DNA of 50,664 nt from Xanthomonas arboricola (GTDB lineage: Bacteria; Pseudomonadota; Gammaproteobacteria; Xanthomonadales; Xanthomonadaceae), in assembly GCF_003353015.1 (NCBI RefSeq), contig NZ_QREM01000009.1, forward strand, positions 801,156 to 851,819, read 5' to 3'. Position 1 is the first letter of the stretch. Each line of letters opens with the position of its first letter. The notes under the pieces were generated by a model, which was not told the origin of the DNA, searched no databases, and saw only the letters and a program-made list of their open reading frames with translations. Below are positions 16,584 through 26,400 of this stretch, one piece after another. A program made the position numbers and the translations under genes.

Positions 16584-18524
16584 ATGCCCCTCAGCTTTTC
16601 CCGCCTGCTGTCCCTGGCCCTGGCCGCCGTGCTGAGCCTGTCGGTGGCAGCGCCCGCCGATGCGGCCAAGAAGAAAACCGGCAAGGCACAGACCACGCAA
16701 ACGCGCGCGAAGGCGAGCAAGGGCAAGAAGACCGCCAAGCCGGCAGCCAAGGCATCGAAGACCGCCAAGGGCAGCAAGGCCGCCAAGCCCAGGCCACGTG
16801 CGGTGGCCGCCCCGGTGGTGCTGACCAAGGCGCAGCAACTCAACCTGCTCTACGACCAGTACTGGGATGCCTCGCTCAAGCTCAACCCGCTGCAGGCCAC
16901 CTTCCAGGGCGAGACCCGCTACAACGACCAGCTGCCCAACTTCCTGTCGCCGGCGTTCCGGCAGCAGTCGCACGACTTCACCGTGCTGTGGCTGGGCAAG
17001 GCCGAGGCGCTGGGACCGGACGGCCTGAGCGGGCAGGACCTGCTGAGCTACCAGATCTTCGTGCGCGATGCGCGCAGCGCGCTGGCCGCCGAGCAGTTCC
17101 CCAGCTGGATGCTGCCGATCAACCAGTTCTACAACATCGCCAGCATCGCGGTGGTGCTGGGCTCGGGCACCGGCGCGCAGCCGTTCAAGACGGTCAAGGA
17201 CTACGACAACTGGTCGCGGCGTGCGGTGGGCATCCCGGACCTGTTCGACCAGGCGATCACCAACATGCGGGCCGGCATGCAGGCCGGGGTGGTGCAGCCG
17301 AAGGTCCTGATGCAGAAGGTGCTGCCGCAGCTGGACGCGATCATCGCGCGCAATGCCGAAGACAGCCTGTTCTGGGGCCCGGTGCGCAACCTGCCGGCAG
17401 ACATGCCCGAGGCCGACAAGCAGCGCATCACCGCCGAATACAAGCGCCTGATCGAAGTGCGGATCATGCCGGCGTACCGGGCGCTGCGCGGCTTCATCGC
17501 CACCGAGTACCTGCCCGCCTGCCGTGACACCGACGGCCTGACCGCGCTGCCCAATGGCGCGGCCTGGTACGCCTACGACGTGCGCCAGAGCACCACCTCC
17601 GACCTGACCCCGGAGCAGATCCACCAGATCGGGCTGGACGAGGTGGCGCGGCTGCAGGGCGAGATCGCCGCGCTGGCCAAGCAGGTCAGGTTCCGCGGCA
17701 ACCTGCCCAAGTTCTACAAGTTCATGCAGACCGACAGGCGCTTCGCGTTCCGCAACGAGACCGAATTGCTGGGCTATTACCGTGGCCTGCAGGGACGCGT
17801 ACAGGCGGCGGTGCCGCGCCTGTTCAATACCCAGGGCATGCCGCCGCTGGAAGTGCGCGTGGTGGAACCGCAGCGTGCGCAGTCGGCCGCCAGCGGCTCG
17901 TACATGCGCCCCAGCGGCGACGGCAGCACGCCGGGCGTGTTCTACGTCAACACCTCCGAGCTGGACACGCGCAGGACCTGGGAGACCGAGAGCCTGTATC
18001 TGCACGAAGCCATCCCCGGCCACCACTTCCAGCTCGGGCTGCAGCAGCAGCTGACCGACCTGCCCAAGTTCCGCCGCCTGGGCGGCGAGACCGCCTACAT
18101 CGAGGGCTGGGGGCTGTACGCCGAATCGCTGGGCCGCGAACTGGGCCTGTACCAAGACCCGTACAACTACTACGGCTACCTGCAGAACGCGTTGTGGCGC
18201 TCGATCCGCCTGGTCACCGATACCGGCCTGCACAGCAAGGGCTGGACCCGCACGCAGGCGATCGACTACATGCTCAACAACTCGGCCATGACCCGGACCG
18301 AGGCCGAAGCCGAGGTGGACCGCTACATGGCCATCCCCGGCCAGGCACTGGCGTACAAGGTCGGCGAGATGAAGATCGCGCAGCTGCGCGAGCAGGCACA
18401 ACGCGAACTGGGCCCGCGCTTCGACGTGCGTGCCTTCCACACCGAGGTGCTCAAGGACGGCTCGGTGCCGCTGGATATCCTGCAGGAGAAGATCCAGCGC
18501 TGGATCGCCACGCAAAAGGGATGA
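16584..18524 (+). CDS. DUF885 family peptidase-like protein
   Basis: A 646-residue predicted exported protein. A signal peptide (LSLALAAVLSLSVAAPADA) is followed by an odd 45-residue Lys/Ala-rich segment. The DUF885 domain then runs from about residue 85, with HEAIPGHHFQ at 474 (the gluzincin-like zinc motif of this family), GETAYIEGWGLYAE and MAIPGQALAYKVG. Relatives are periplasmic or lipoprotein-type proteins presumed to be zinc peptidases or carboxypeptidases; few have been tested. ATG 16584 has a well-spaced GGAG at 16574. The gene stands alone and converges on mmuM. Confidence 0.88.
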   Translation: MPLSFSRLLSLALAAVLSLSVAAPADAAKKKTGKAQTTQTRAKASKGKKTAKPAAKASKTAKGSKAAKPRPRAVAAPVVLTKAQQLNLLYDQYWDASLKLNPLQATFQGETRYNDQLPNFLSPAFRQQSHDFTVLWLGKAEALGPDGLSGQDLLSYQIFVRDARSALAAEQFPSWMLPINQFYNIASIAVVLGSGTGAQPFKTVKDYDNWSRRAVGIPDLFDQAITNMRAGMQAGVVQPKVLMQKVLPQLDAIIARNAEDSLFWGPVRNLPADMPEADKQRITAEYKRLIEVRIMPAYRALRGFIATEYLPACRDTDGLTALPNGAAWYAYDVRQSTTSDLTPEQIHQIGLDEVARLQGEIAALAKQVRFRGNLPKFYKFMQTDRRFAFRNETELLGYYRGLQGRVQAAVPRLFNTQGMPPLEVRVVEPQRAQSAASGSYMRPSGDGSTPGVFYVNTSELDTRRTWETESLYLHEAIPGHHFQLGLQQQLTDLPKFRRLGGETAYIEGWGLYAESLGRELGLYQDPYNYYGYLQNALWRSIRLVTDTGLHSKGWTRTQAIDYMLNNSAMTRTEAEAEVDRYMAIPGQALAYKVGEMKIAQLREQAQRELGPRFDVRAFHTEVLKDGSVPLDILQEKIQRWIATQKG

Positions 18525-18561
18525 GGCGAGCTGGCACGGCATCACGGTCGTCAAGCAACCG

Positions 18562-18595
18562 CAGGTGACGCGCTCCGGACCAGGCGCGTCACCTG
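18562..18595. terminator. Candidate bidirectional terminator between convergent genes
   Basis: A perfect 11-bp stem (CAGGTGACGCG at 18562-18572, CGCGTCACCTG at 18585-18595) with a 12-base loop. It lies between the ends of the DUF885 gene and mmuM. There is no T-tract, so it may instead protect 3' ends. Confidence 0.45.
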
Positions 18596-18721
18596 TGGGC
18601 GTCGCCCGAAGCGCAGGCGACCTGACGGCCGCGCCAGCGTCTGCCAATGACACACACGCGGCTGGCAGGTCCATCCGACGCCCTGCCCTGCGATCAACGC
18701 CGCCGCGCTGCCGGCTGCGTT

Positions 18722-19684
18722 TCAACCCGCCATGCGTGCGGCCGCCAGTGCGGCAATGTCGCGCGGCGTGGTGCGGCAGCAGCCGCCGATCAAGCGCGCA
18801 CCTGCGGCCAGCCACTGCGCATGCCGATCGGCCAGGGTGCACGCCTGCGCGGCGCCGGCATGCCAGCGTTTGTCGCTGGCGTCGTAGTGTTCGCCTGAAT
18901 TTGGATACACCACCAGCGGCAGCGCGGTCAGCGCGGACAGGCTTTGCAGCGCGGCGGTGACATCGTCCAGCGCAATGCAGTTGACCCCGACCGCGAGCAC
19001 CTGCGCGCAGGCATCCAGCGCCGGGATCACCTGCGCCAGCGGCGTGCCATCGCTCAGATGCGCGGCATCGCGCAAGGTGAACGAGAACCACGCAGGCAGT
19101 TGCGGGAAGTCCTCCAGCAGCAGGCGCAGCGCGACGATCTCGTTGGCCGACGGCAATGTCTCGCAGGCCAGCACATCCACGCCCGCCGCGGCCAGCGCGG
19201 CAATGCGCGGGCGGTGGAAGTCCATCAGTTGCGCCAGCGGCTGGGCGTAGTCGCCGCGATATTCCGAACCATCGGCCAGGTACGCGCCATACGGCCCGAC
19301 CGAGCCGGCCACCCATAGCGGCGCGTCCTGCGGTTGCGCCTGCAGATGATCGGCACGCGCCTGTGCGGCCAGGGCCACGCTGCGCGCGATCAGCGCCTGC
19401 GACTGCGCCAGGTCCAGCCCGCGCGCGGCAAAGCCCAGCGGCGTGGCCTGATAGCTGGCGGTGATGGCGCACTGCGCGCCGGCAGCGAAATAGTCGCGAT
19501 GCACCTGGTAGATCAGCTCCGGCTGCTCCATCAGCACGCGCGCCGACCACAGCGCATCGTTGAGATCGCAGCCGCGTTGTTCCAGTTCGGTGGCAAGCGC
19601 ACCGTCGAGCAGCACGTAACCGTCGTGCTGCAGCGCCTGGCTGAAAGGCGCCCCGGCGCGCGGCTGGCGGGGAAGAAGCGTCAT
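18722..19684 (-). CDS. mmuM: Homocysteine S-methyltransferase
   Basis: Transfers a methyl group from S-methylmethionine (or SAM) to homocysteine, forming methionine in the cytoplasm. The 320-residue protein opens with [14 protein letters not shown] and has the zinc-binding cysteines in VGVNCIA and at IGGCCRTTP near the C-terminus, as in the MmuM/BHMT fold. [10 protein letters not shown] is another family block. Its ATG overlaps the mmuP stop (ATGA at 19681-19684), so uptake and use of S-methylmethionine are coupled. S-methylmethionine is abundant in plants, which suits a plant-associated host. Confidence 0.94.
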   Translation of the reverse strand: MTLLPRQPRAGAPFSQALQHDGYVLLDGALATELEQRGCDLNDALWSARVLMEQPELIYQVHRDYFAAGAQCAITASYQATPLGFAARGLDLAQSQALIARSVALAAQARADHLQAQPQDAPLWVAGSVGPYGAYLADGSEYRGDYAQPLAQLMDFHRPRIAALAAAGVDVLACETLPSANEIVALRLLLEDFPQLPAWFSFTLRDAAHLSDGTPLAQVIPALDACAQVLAVGVNCIALDDVTAALQSLSALTALPLVVYPNSGEHYDASDKRWHAGAAQACTLADRHAQWLAAGARLIGGCCRTTPRDIAALAAARMAG

Positions 19685-21078
19685 GGGTGTGGACTCCTGC
19701 TGGCAAGCCATTGGGTGAGTGCATGGGCGCCGTAGCACAGCGCCACGAACGGGATGCCGCACCACAGCGCAATGCGCTGCTGCGGATCGAATGCCAGGCC
19801 GATGCAGGCCAGCAGGCAGAGCGCAACGCCCAGGATCGGCGTCCACGGATACCACGGCGCGCGGTAGGCCAGGCTCTCCGGCGCGATGCCGTCGCGCAGC
19901 AGTTGGCGCCGGAACACGTAGTGCGAGGCGCAGATGCTCAGCCACACCACCACCACCGCAAAACCGGATACCGCCGAAATCGCCACGAACACGGTATCGG
20001 CCGCGTAGACACCGGTGAGCAGCGCCAACAGGCCGCCCAACATGCTCAACAGCAAGGCCGGCAAGGGAATGCCGCGCCGTGTCAGGCGCGCCAGCCGCGC
20101 CGGCAGCGTGCCCTCGTTGGCCAGCGACCACAGCATGCGCGCGGCCGCATACAGGCCGGAATTGGCCGCCGACAGGATCGCGGTCAGGATCACCGCGTTC
20201 AACAGGTCGGCCGCATACGGGATACCCAGCAGCTCGAACGCGCGCACGAACGGGCTGGTCTCCACGGCCGCCTGTTCGGCCGGCAGCAACGCCGCAAGCA
20301 CCAGCACGGTGCCGACGAACAACACCCCCAGCCGCACCAGCGTGGTACGGATCGCCAGCGGAATTGCGCGCGCCGGCTGCGCGGTTTCGCCCGCGGCAAC
20401 GCCGATCAACTCGGTGCCGGAAAAGGCGAAGTTCACCGCCACCATCGTCATCAGGATCGGCAGCGTGCCTTGCGCAAACCAGCCATCGGCGCGCAGGTGG
20501 CGCACTCCCGGCGCAGGCGACCCGTCGGCCAACGGCAGCACCCCGATCACCGCCGCACCACCGAGCACGATGAACACCAGGATCGTGATCACCTTGATCA
20601 GCGAGAACCAGAATTCGCCTTCGGCAAACCAGCGCGCCGAGACCGTGTTCAGGGCGAAGATCAGCGCGCAGAACAGCAGGCACCACGGCCATGCCTGTGT
20701 GTGCGGAAACCAGTACTGCATGCAGAACGCCGCCGCAGTCAGGCTCGAGCCCAGCGCCACGGTCCAGGTCAGCCAGTACAGCCACGCCACCACGTAGCCG
20801 GTGGCCGGGCCGAGATAACGCGCGGCATAGACATGAAAGGCGCCGGTCTGCGGCATCGCCACTGCCAGCTCGCCCAGGCATTGCATCACCAGGTACACCA
20901 CCAGCGCACCGATCAGGTATGCAATCACCGTGCCGAGCGCGCCGGTGCTGGCGATGATGTAGCCGGTATTGAAGAACAGGCCGGTGCCGATGACCCCGCC
21001 CAGCGACAACATCACCAGATGGCGCACCTGCATGCTGCGCTGGAACTGCGGTGCGGCGGTCGGCGACGATTCGGGCAT
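19681..21078 (-). CDS. mmuP: S-methylmethionine permease (APC superfamily)
   Basis: A 465-residue amino-acid permease with about 12 hydrophobic helices. The N-terminal [16 protein letters not shown] motif appears as [20 protein letters not shown], followed by [23 protein letters not shown] and the [12 protein letters not shown] segment typical of the AAT/YkfD family. Overlap with mmuM makes S-methylmethionine the likely substrate; sequence alone would say only amino-acid permease. ATG 21078 is the first start giving the normal short cytoplasmic N-terminus. Expression is probably controlled from the 513-base divergent region, which holds a duplicated leader sequence. Confidence 0.88.
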   Translation of the reverse strand: MPESSPTAAPQFQRSMQVRHLVMLSLGGVIGTGLFFNTGYIIASTGALGTVIAYLIGALVVYLVMQCLGELAVAMPQTGAFHVYAARYLGPATGYVVAWLYWLTWTVALGSSLTAAAFCMQYWFPHTQAWPWCLLFCALIFALNTVSARWFAEGEFWFSLIKVITILVFIVLGGAAVIGVLPLADGSPAPGVRHLRADGWFAQGTLPILMTMVAVNFAFSGTELIGVAAGETAQPARAIPLAIRTTLVRLGVLFVGTVLVLAALLPAEQAAVETSPFVRAFELLGIPYAADLLNAVILTAILSAANSGLYAAARMLWSLANEGTLPARLARLTRRGIPLPALLLSMLGGLLALLTGVYAADTVFVAISAVSGFAVVVVWLSICASHYVFRRQLLRDGIAPESLAYRAPWYPWTPILGVALCLLACIGLAFDPQQRIALWCGIPFVALCYGAHALTQWLASRSPHP

Positions 21079-21104
21079 GGGTGCGTCTGGCCGGGGGGAA
21101 GCTG

Positions 21105-21156
21105 CATCCTGCCACGTGCAGGCAGACGGGCACAGCCGTGTGCGGGCGAGCCGTGA
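21105..21156 (-). repeat. Leader repeat copy A upstream of mmuP
   Basis: About 52 bases that recur imperfectly at 21264-21315. Both copies share CATCCTGCCA at the left, a central GGGCACAGCCGTG and GGGCGAGC.GTGA at the right. This copy ends 27 bases before the mmuP start, so it would lie in the 5' untranslated leader. Confidence 0.75.
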
Positions 21157-21263
21157 GCCGTGAGCCATGAGCTTTCGCTGACTGACGTGCCGTGGTCCTC
21201 GATGTGCACGCACGCAGCGCTGCGTCACGCGCATTGCATGACTCCCGCCCGATGTCGATCGGC

Positions 21264-21315
21264 CATCCTGCCAAGGACACGCAGGCGGGCACAGCCGTGC
21301 GTGGGCGAGCAGTGA
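21264..21315 (-). repeat. Leader repeat copy B upstream of mmuP
   Basis: Direct repeat of 21105-21156, offset by 159 bases. Downstream on the plus strand both copies are also followed by a GGTCCTC near a TGCCG/GTGCCG, which hints that the duplicated unit was longer. Confidence 0.7.
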
Positions 21316-21591
21316 ATCAGGGCCTGCGGCCAACTTCCGGGCGGTTATGCTGCCGATTGGTTTCTGCTGGTCCTCTGACATGCCGCACCATGACCTTCCA
21401 TCTGCGCAAACATCCGCGCACTGCCCGCTTGCTGGGGGATTGCCCACCAATCTGCCACTGCCACAGCACCCTGCGTGCGATGACGCTGCTGCGTCCTGCA
21501 TCGCGGGCATGCGCCTGCCATCTGCATGCCAGGCGCCGTCGAGCGTGCCGGCACTGCCCGGCTGGTCGACGCCAACGCGTCGGAGCGCGGC

Positions 21592-21981
21592 ATGATGCTC
21601 GCCGGCATCCACCATGTGGCCATCATCGCCGGTGACTACGCGGTGTCCAAACGGTTCTACTGCGACATCCTGGGCCTGCGGGTGCTCGATGAGCATTACC
21701 GGCAGGCGCGCGATTCCTGGAAGCTGGACCTGGCACTGCCCGATGGCGGCCAGGTCGAGCTGTTCTCGTTTCCCGCCGCACCGCTGCGCCCCAGCCGCCC
21801 GGAAGCCCGCGGCCTGCGCCATCTCGCCTTCCGCGTCGAGGATCTGGACGCGGCCGTGGCGCATCTGGCTGCGCACGGCGTGGCCACCGAGGACATCCGC
21901 ATCGACGAATACACCGGCCGCCGCTTCACCTTCTTCGCCGACCCGGACGACTTGCCGCTGGAGCTGTACGAGGTCGGTTGA
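21592..21981 (+). CDS. VOC family protein, YaeR/GloA2-like
   Basis: A 129-residue vicinal-oxygen-chelate protein, the same length as E. coli YaeR. It shares [59 protein letters not shown] and DDLPLELYE with that protein. Predicted metal ligands are the His of GIHHVA, the Glu of QVELF, the His of LRHLAF and the Glu of LELYE. YaeR is a putative lyase or glyoxalase-like enzyme without a settled substrate. ATG 21592 has GGAG at 21582; ATG 21595 is an alternative. Confidence 0.9.
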   Translation: MMLAGIHHVAIIAGDYAVSKRFYCDILGLRVLDEHYRQARDSWKLDLALPDGGQVELFSFPAAPLRPSRPEARGLRHLAFRVEDLDAAVAHLAAHGVATEDIRIDEYTGRRFTFFADPDDLPLELYEVG

Positions 21982-22119
21982 GCGCACCGCGGGGTTCGGT
22001 CGCATCCGCCGCGCAGTCATGTCGAACAGGCGTCGTCGATCGTCGCCGTGACTTCCGGCGGATGCGGCGATACGGCAACGGCGTGAAGGTCCAACCACCC
22101 CAGGACACCGGAACCTTCC

Positions 22120-22270
22120 AGGCTGCAGATCCGTGCGCTGTCCAAGACCTACGCCAATGGCGTGCATGCGCTGCAAGGCGTCACGCGCGACATCGCTCGC
22201 GTCATGTTCGGCTTGCTGGGGCCAAACGGCGCCGGCAAGGCGTCGCTGATGCGCACGCTGACCCGAGTCC
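22120..22270 (+). pseudogene. Remnant of an ABC transporter ATP-binding protein
   Basis: Translation gives [20 protein letters not shown], then [20 protein letters not shown]: the start of an ABC ATPase with its Walker A. The Ser/Thr that should follow the Walker lysine is Ala, the segment between GVTRDI and MFGLLG is shortened, and all sequence after Walker A (Q-loop, signature, Walker B) is gone. It runs directly into the M1 peptidase remnant, so an internal deletion removed everything between. Confidence 0.85.
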
Positions 22271-22400
22271 ATCGGCTTCATCGCCGACTCGCGCGACAGC
22301 AACGCCATCGACTAGGTGTTCCACGTCACCGCGCACGAAGTGGCACACCGGTGGTGGGCGCACCAAGCCGCTGACGCTGCCGTAGCAGGTGGCCGGTCGG
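22271..22400 (+). pseudogene. Remnant of an M1-family (zinc aminopeptidase-like) protein
   Basis: In one frame: [14 protein letters not shown], a TAG stop at 22313-22315 where the family would have Tyr, then VFHVTAHEVAHRWWAHQ with the M1 zinc motif HEVAH. Similarity ends soon after. In xanthomonads an ABC ATPase next to a permease with an M1 peptidase domain is a plausible ancestral arrangement, so this and the previous remnant are probably the two ends of a collapsed operon. Confidence 0.85.
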
Positions 22401-22531
22401 CTTGCGCGGCCGCCCCCGCCGCCGCAAGGACTGAACGCATTCTGCAGCGCGTCTTTCCGCCACCATACTCCACGGTATACATTCCGGTCAGGCCGCCGAC
22501 GGCGGCCACAGCAATCCCTGGGAGGGGACAT

Positions 22532-22981
22532 ATGCGCAAGACCTTCAAGACCCTGATGCTGGCCCTGCCGCTGGCCGCCGCCTCGCTGCTGGCCCAGGCC
22601 GCCGATTCGCCGGTGGGCCGCTGGAAGACCATCGACGACGAGACCGGCAAGCCCAAGTCGGTGGTGCAGATCGAACAGCTCGGCAACGGCACGCTGAGCG
22701 GCAAGGTGGTCGACATCCTGCAATCGGACAAGGGCCCGAACCCGGTCTGCGACAAGTGCGATGGCAACCAGAAAGGCAAGCCGATCAAGGGCATGACCAT
22801 CCTGTGGGGCCTCAAGCCCGACGGCACCGCGGTGTGGAGCGGCGGCTCGGTGCTCGACCCGGCCAAGGGCAAGACCTACAAGGCCAAGGTCACCCTGACC
22901 GACGGCGGCAAGAAGCTGCAGATGCGCGGCTATGTCGGTATCGAGGCACTGGGCCGCACCCAGACCTGGATTCGCGAGTAA
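22532..22981 (+). CDS. DUF2147 family exported protein
   Basis: A 149-residue protein with a clear signal peptide (MRKTFKTLMLALPLAAASLLAQA, cleavage about residue 23). A beta-rich lipocalin-like DUF2147 domain follows: SPVGRWKTIDDETGKPKSVVQI, CDKCDG, MTILWGLKPDG, VLDPAKGKTYKAKVTL and the closing LGRTQTWIR. Members are periplasmic and uncharacterised. A strong Shine-Dalgarno, GGGAGGGG at about 22520-22527, fixes the start. It is probably monocistronic; a hairpin follows at 23000-23026. Confidence 0.92.
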   Translation: MRKTFKTLMLALPLAAASLLAQAADSPVGRWKTIDDETGKPKSVVQIEQLGNGTLSGKVVDILQSDKGPNPVCDKCDGNQKGKPIKGMTILWGLKPDGTAVWSGGSVLDPAKGKTYKAKVTLTDGGKKLQMRGYVGIEALGRTQTWIRE

Positions 22982-23444
22982 CCGGCCGGCTCAACAGCCG
23001 ATGGTGGCGTGCAATGCGCCACCATCCATGGTCGCTGTGGGTGAGCCGTAAAGCCACACAGTCCACGGGACAGTGCCACGCGCTGTAACTCCCCACGCCC
23101 CTTGTCGTCATTCGCGCGTCCACGGGACCTGCCGGTGCGGTCGGCTGCGCGAGACATCGTGCGATGTACCGGTTGCCAAGGCGACGCCATCCGCGTGGCT
23201 CACTCACGTCCGCCCGGCGACCGATGACCTCATCCTCGACGTGTCCTTGCGCAGTCGCCGTGCCAATCCGGGTGGGCCAAGGCGAAGTCAGCGCGCCAAA
23301 CCCGTAGCAAATGCGACTGGATGCCTTGCAAAAGCGGACACAACAGTGCATGAATTAACGAAGGTTAAACATGCCTTGAAATTCATCCGCCGGTCATGCC
23401 CTTGCAGCATGACCGCCGACCGCCAGAGGAGAGAGCGTCAACCC
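22982..23444. promoter_or_regulatory. Upstream region of the TonB-dependent receptor gene
   Basis: 463 bases with no gene recognised. After the hairpin, the part from about 23330 is AT-richer (GAATTAACGAAGGTTAAACATGCC) and is the likely promoter and leader. No specific operator was identified. Confidence 0.45.
23000..23026. terminator. Candidate terminator hairpin after the DUF2147 gene
   Basis: A perfect 10-bp stem (GATGGTGGCG at 23000-23009, CGCCACCATC at 23017-23026) with a 7-base loop, 19 bases after the stop. No U-tract follows. Confidence 0.45.
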
Positions 23445-26400
23445 ATGAGTGACCGTACACATTGGCCGCGCGCCAGTTCCCTGAGTCTTGCCCTGTTGTC
23501 TGCATTGGTGGCCACCACCGCACAGGCGCAGACCAACGCGGCACCCGCCACGCCTGTCCCCGGCCAGGCCAGTGCCAGCGCAGATGCGAAGCAGCTCGAT
23601 AGCGTCATGGTGACCGGCTCACGCATCGCCCGGGTCGGGTTCGACTCGTTGGAGCCGGCCAACGTCGTCGGCCGCGAGTACATCCAGGGCTTCGGCTTCA
23701 CCAATGTGGCCGATGCAATGTTCATCCAGCCCAGCTTCGGTGCGGGCGCGACCTCGCAGGGCGATCAAGCCGGTTATGGTGCGGGCGTCAACTTTCTTGG
23801 CCGCTTCGGTCTGGGCTCGAATCGTCAACTGACCCTGATCAACGGCCGGCGCTTCGTTTCCTCCAATCCCCCGACCGTCTTCGGCCCCGACGGCGGCGGC
23901 ACCCAGGTCGATCTCAATGTCGTCCCGACCATCCTGATCGATCAGGTCGAGACCATCGGCGTGGGTGGTGCTCCGACCTATGGCTCGGATGCAATCTCCG
24001 GCGTCAGCAACATCCTCCTGAGGAAGAACTACCAGGGTGCCGAGGTCCGCATGGGCTACGGCCTCACCGATCGCGGCGACAACGAGCGCTTCAACTATTC
24101 GGCGCTGCTCGGCAGCAACTTTGCCGATGGCCGCGGTAACGTGACCATCGCAGTGGACGCCGACAACAGCCAGGGCGTGCTCAGCACGGCGCGCAGATTC
24201 CTTCGCCAGAGCTATGCGTCCCGCCCCAACCCGTCGGCCAGCGCGATCGCGGCATTCCAGCCGGGCCGGACGCCTGGCAACGACGGCCGGGTCAACCCGC
24301 AAACCGGATTCAACACCGGCGCAAACGATGGTATTCCCGGGCGCGTCCTGATCCGCAATCGCCGCATCAGCGACATGACCTGGGGTGGCTTGCTGTTTCC
24401 CGCCGACGGGAACACCGTGCGCGACGCCAGCGGGCGGCTGCGTGGCTTCGGCGGCAACGAAGACCAGTTCGTGCAGTTCGATCGCAACGGCAACCTGGTG
24501 AGCTACAACCCCGGCACCAATTTCGGAGTCAGCGATGCGTCCGGTGGTGACGGCGTCGATCTGACCGAAACCTCCCAGATCATTTCCGACCTGGATCGCA
24601 AGTCGGTGTTTGCCCTCGGCAATTACGACTTCAACGAGCATGTCTCCGGTTTTTTCGAAGCCTCGTTCTACAGCTCGACTGCACGCGAACTGGTCGATCA
24701 GAACGTCTATAACGCCGCCGGCTTCGGCGTGGGCGCGGTCGACGGGAGTGGCGACCAGAGTGGCACCTTGAACTTCAACATCAGCAACCCGTTCCTCACC
24801 GAACAAAACCGGCAGGTGCTGCGTAACCTGGGTGCAGAAGACTTCGTGCTGTCACGCTCTTCGCGCGACCTTGCCTTGAACAACTCGGGCACCGACACCA
24901 ACCTGTGGCGCGCGGTCTTCGGCCTGCAAGGTGCGTTCGATGCGGCAGGTCGCAACTTCACCTGGGAGGCCAGCGTCAATCACGGCGAAGGCAACTTCGA
25001 TTACTACGGCACCGGACTGATCCAGCAAAATTTCATCAACGCGCTCAACGTGACCCGTAATGGCGCGGGCCAGATCGTCTGCGACAGCACGGCTGCCGGG
25101 ACCACGGCCGACCCGGCGTGCGTTCCGTTGAACATCTTCGGCGAAGGCGTGGCCTCTCCGGCTGCGCGCGGTTACGTCAGCACGCCGACGCATGCAGAAG
25201 CGCAGATGAAGCAGACGGTATTCAACGCCAACATCACCGGCGCGTTGCTGGACCTGCCAGGCGGCGAACTGCGATTCAACGCCGGCTACGAGCGCCGCAA
25301 GGAACAGGGCAGCTTCACGCCCAGCGAGTTCGAGCGCCTGGGTCAGGGGCGCTCTGTTCCGATCCAGCCGGCCTCCGGCGAGTACACCACCAACGAATAT
25401 TTCGGCGAGATTCTTGCGCCATTGGTCAATCCGGACGCCAACATTCCTGGCCTGCACCGGCTGGATGTGACCGGCAAGATCCGCCGGGTTGAAAATACCG
25501 TCAATGGCTGGTTCAGCGCCTACACCTACGGGCTGCAATACGAGCCCGTTGCAGGCGTGCAGTTGCGGGGCAACAAGACCCGCTCGTTCCGCGCACCGTC
25601 CATTGCCGAGCTCTACACCAGCCAACAGCCGGCGTACTACTTCATTCCCGAGCCGTGCAGCGCAGCGCAGATCGGTAGTGGTCCCCGCCCGGACGTGCGC
25701 GCACGCAATTGCCAGGCATTCTTCGACTACTACAGCAGTGTCGACCCGGCATCGTTCGAAGAGGCGCCCAGCAGCCAGCTTGGATCGGTCAGTGGCAATA
25801 CACGCCTGCAGAACGAGCAGGCCGAGTCGTGGACGGCCGGCATCGTGCTGCAGCCGGAATGGATCAAGGGCCTGCGCATCGCCGCGGACTGGTATGACAT
25901 CCAGATCACCAACGCGATCACCACGCTGACCGAAGCCGACATCGCCTCAGGCTGCTTCGACAGCGACACCTTCAATGTCAACGACGTGCCCAATGCCAAC
26001 AGCTTCTGCAGCCTGATCACGCGAAACCCGCAGACCGGGGTGGCCAACAGTATCCGCACCAGCTACACCAACGGTCCGTACACCAACTTCCGCGGCTGGA
26101 CTGCCGAGGTGAACTATCGGTTTGACCTGGCCGACATGAACTGGGGGAGCGGCGTGGTGGACCTGGGCTTCTACGGCTACTTCCCCAAGACCCTGGAAAG
26201 TGCGCCGGCACCGGATGTTCCGCCCGACGAAGCGGTTGGAGAGATCAACACCTCGAAGCGACAGTTCCAATGGAATGCGCGCTACATGAGCACCCACTGG
26301 AACCTGGGCCTGAGCGCCAACTACACCAGCGGCGCGGTGTATGACCTCAATAACACGGTCGAGACACGCGACTTTGCAAGCATCCCCAGTTTTACCTCCT

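Larger units (their letters stand above)
21079..21591. promoter_or_regulatory. Divergent regulatory region mmuP / yaeR-like gene
   Basis: 513 bases between divergent genes, holding the two leader repeats and about 270 further bases with no recognised gene. I looked for known SAM and SAH riboswitch signatures and saw none. The repeats could be operator or RNA elements for methionine-responsive control of mmuPM; that is inference from position only. Confidence 0.5.
21982..22531. other. Intergenic region with decayed gene remnants
   Basis: 550 bases between the VOC gene and the DUF2147 gene. It holds the ABC ATPase and M1 peptidase remnants. A short GGCCGCC/GGCGGCC hairpin (22491-22507) sits just upstream of the DUF2147 Shine-Dalgarno, with a possible -10 box TATACAT at about 22475. 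Confidence 0.6.

Noticed and set aside
21079..21591. Known SAM/SAH riboswitch in the mmuP leader
   Set aside because: None of the conserved cores I know for these riboswitches is visible; only the unnamed direct repeat remains.
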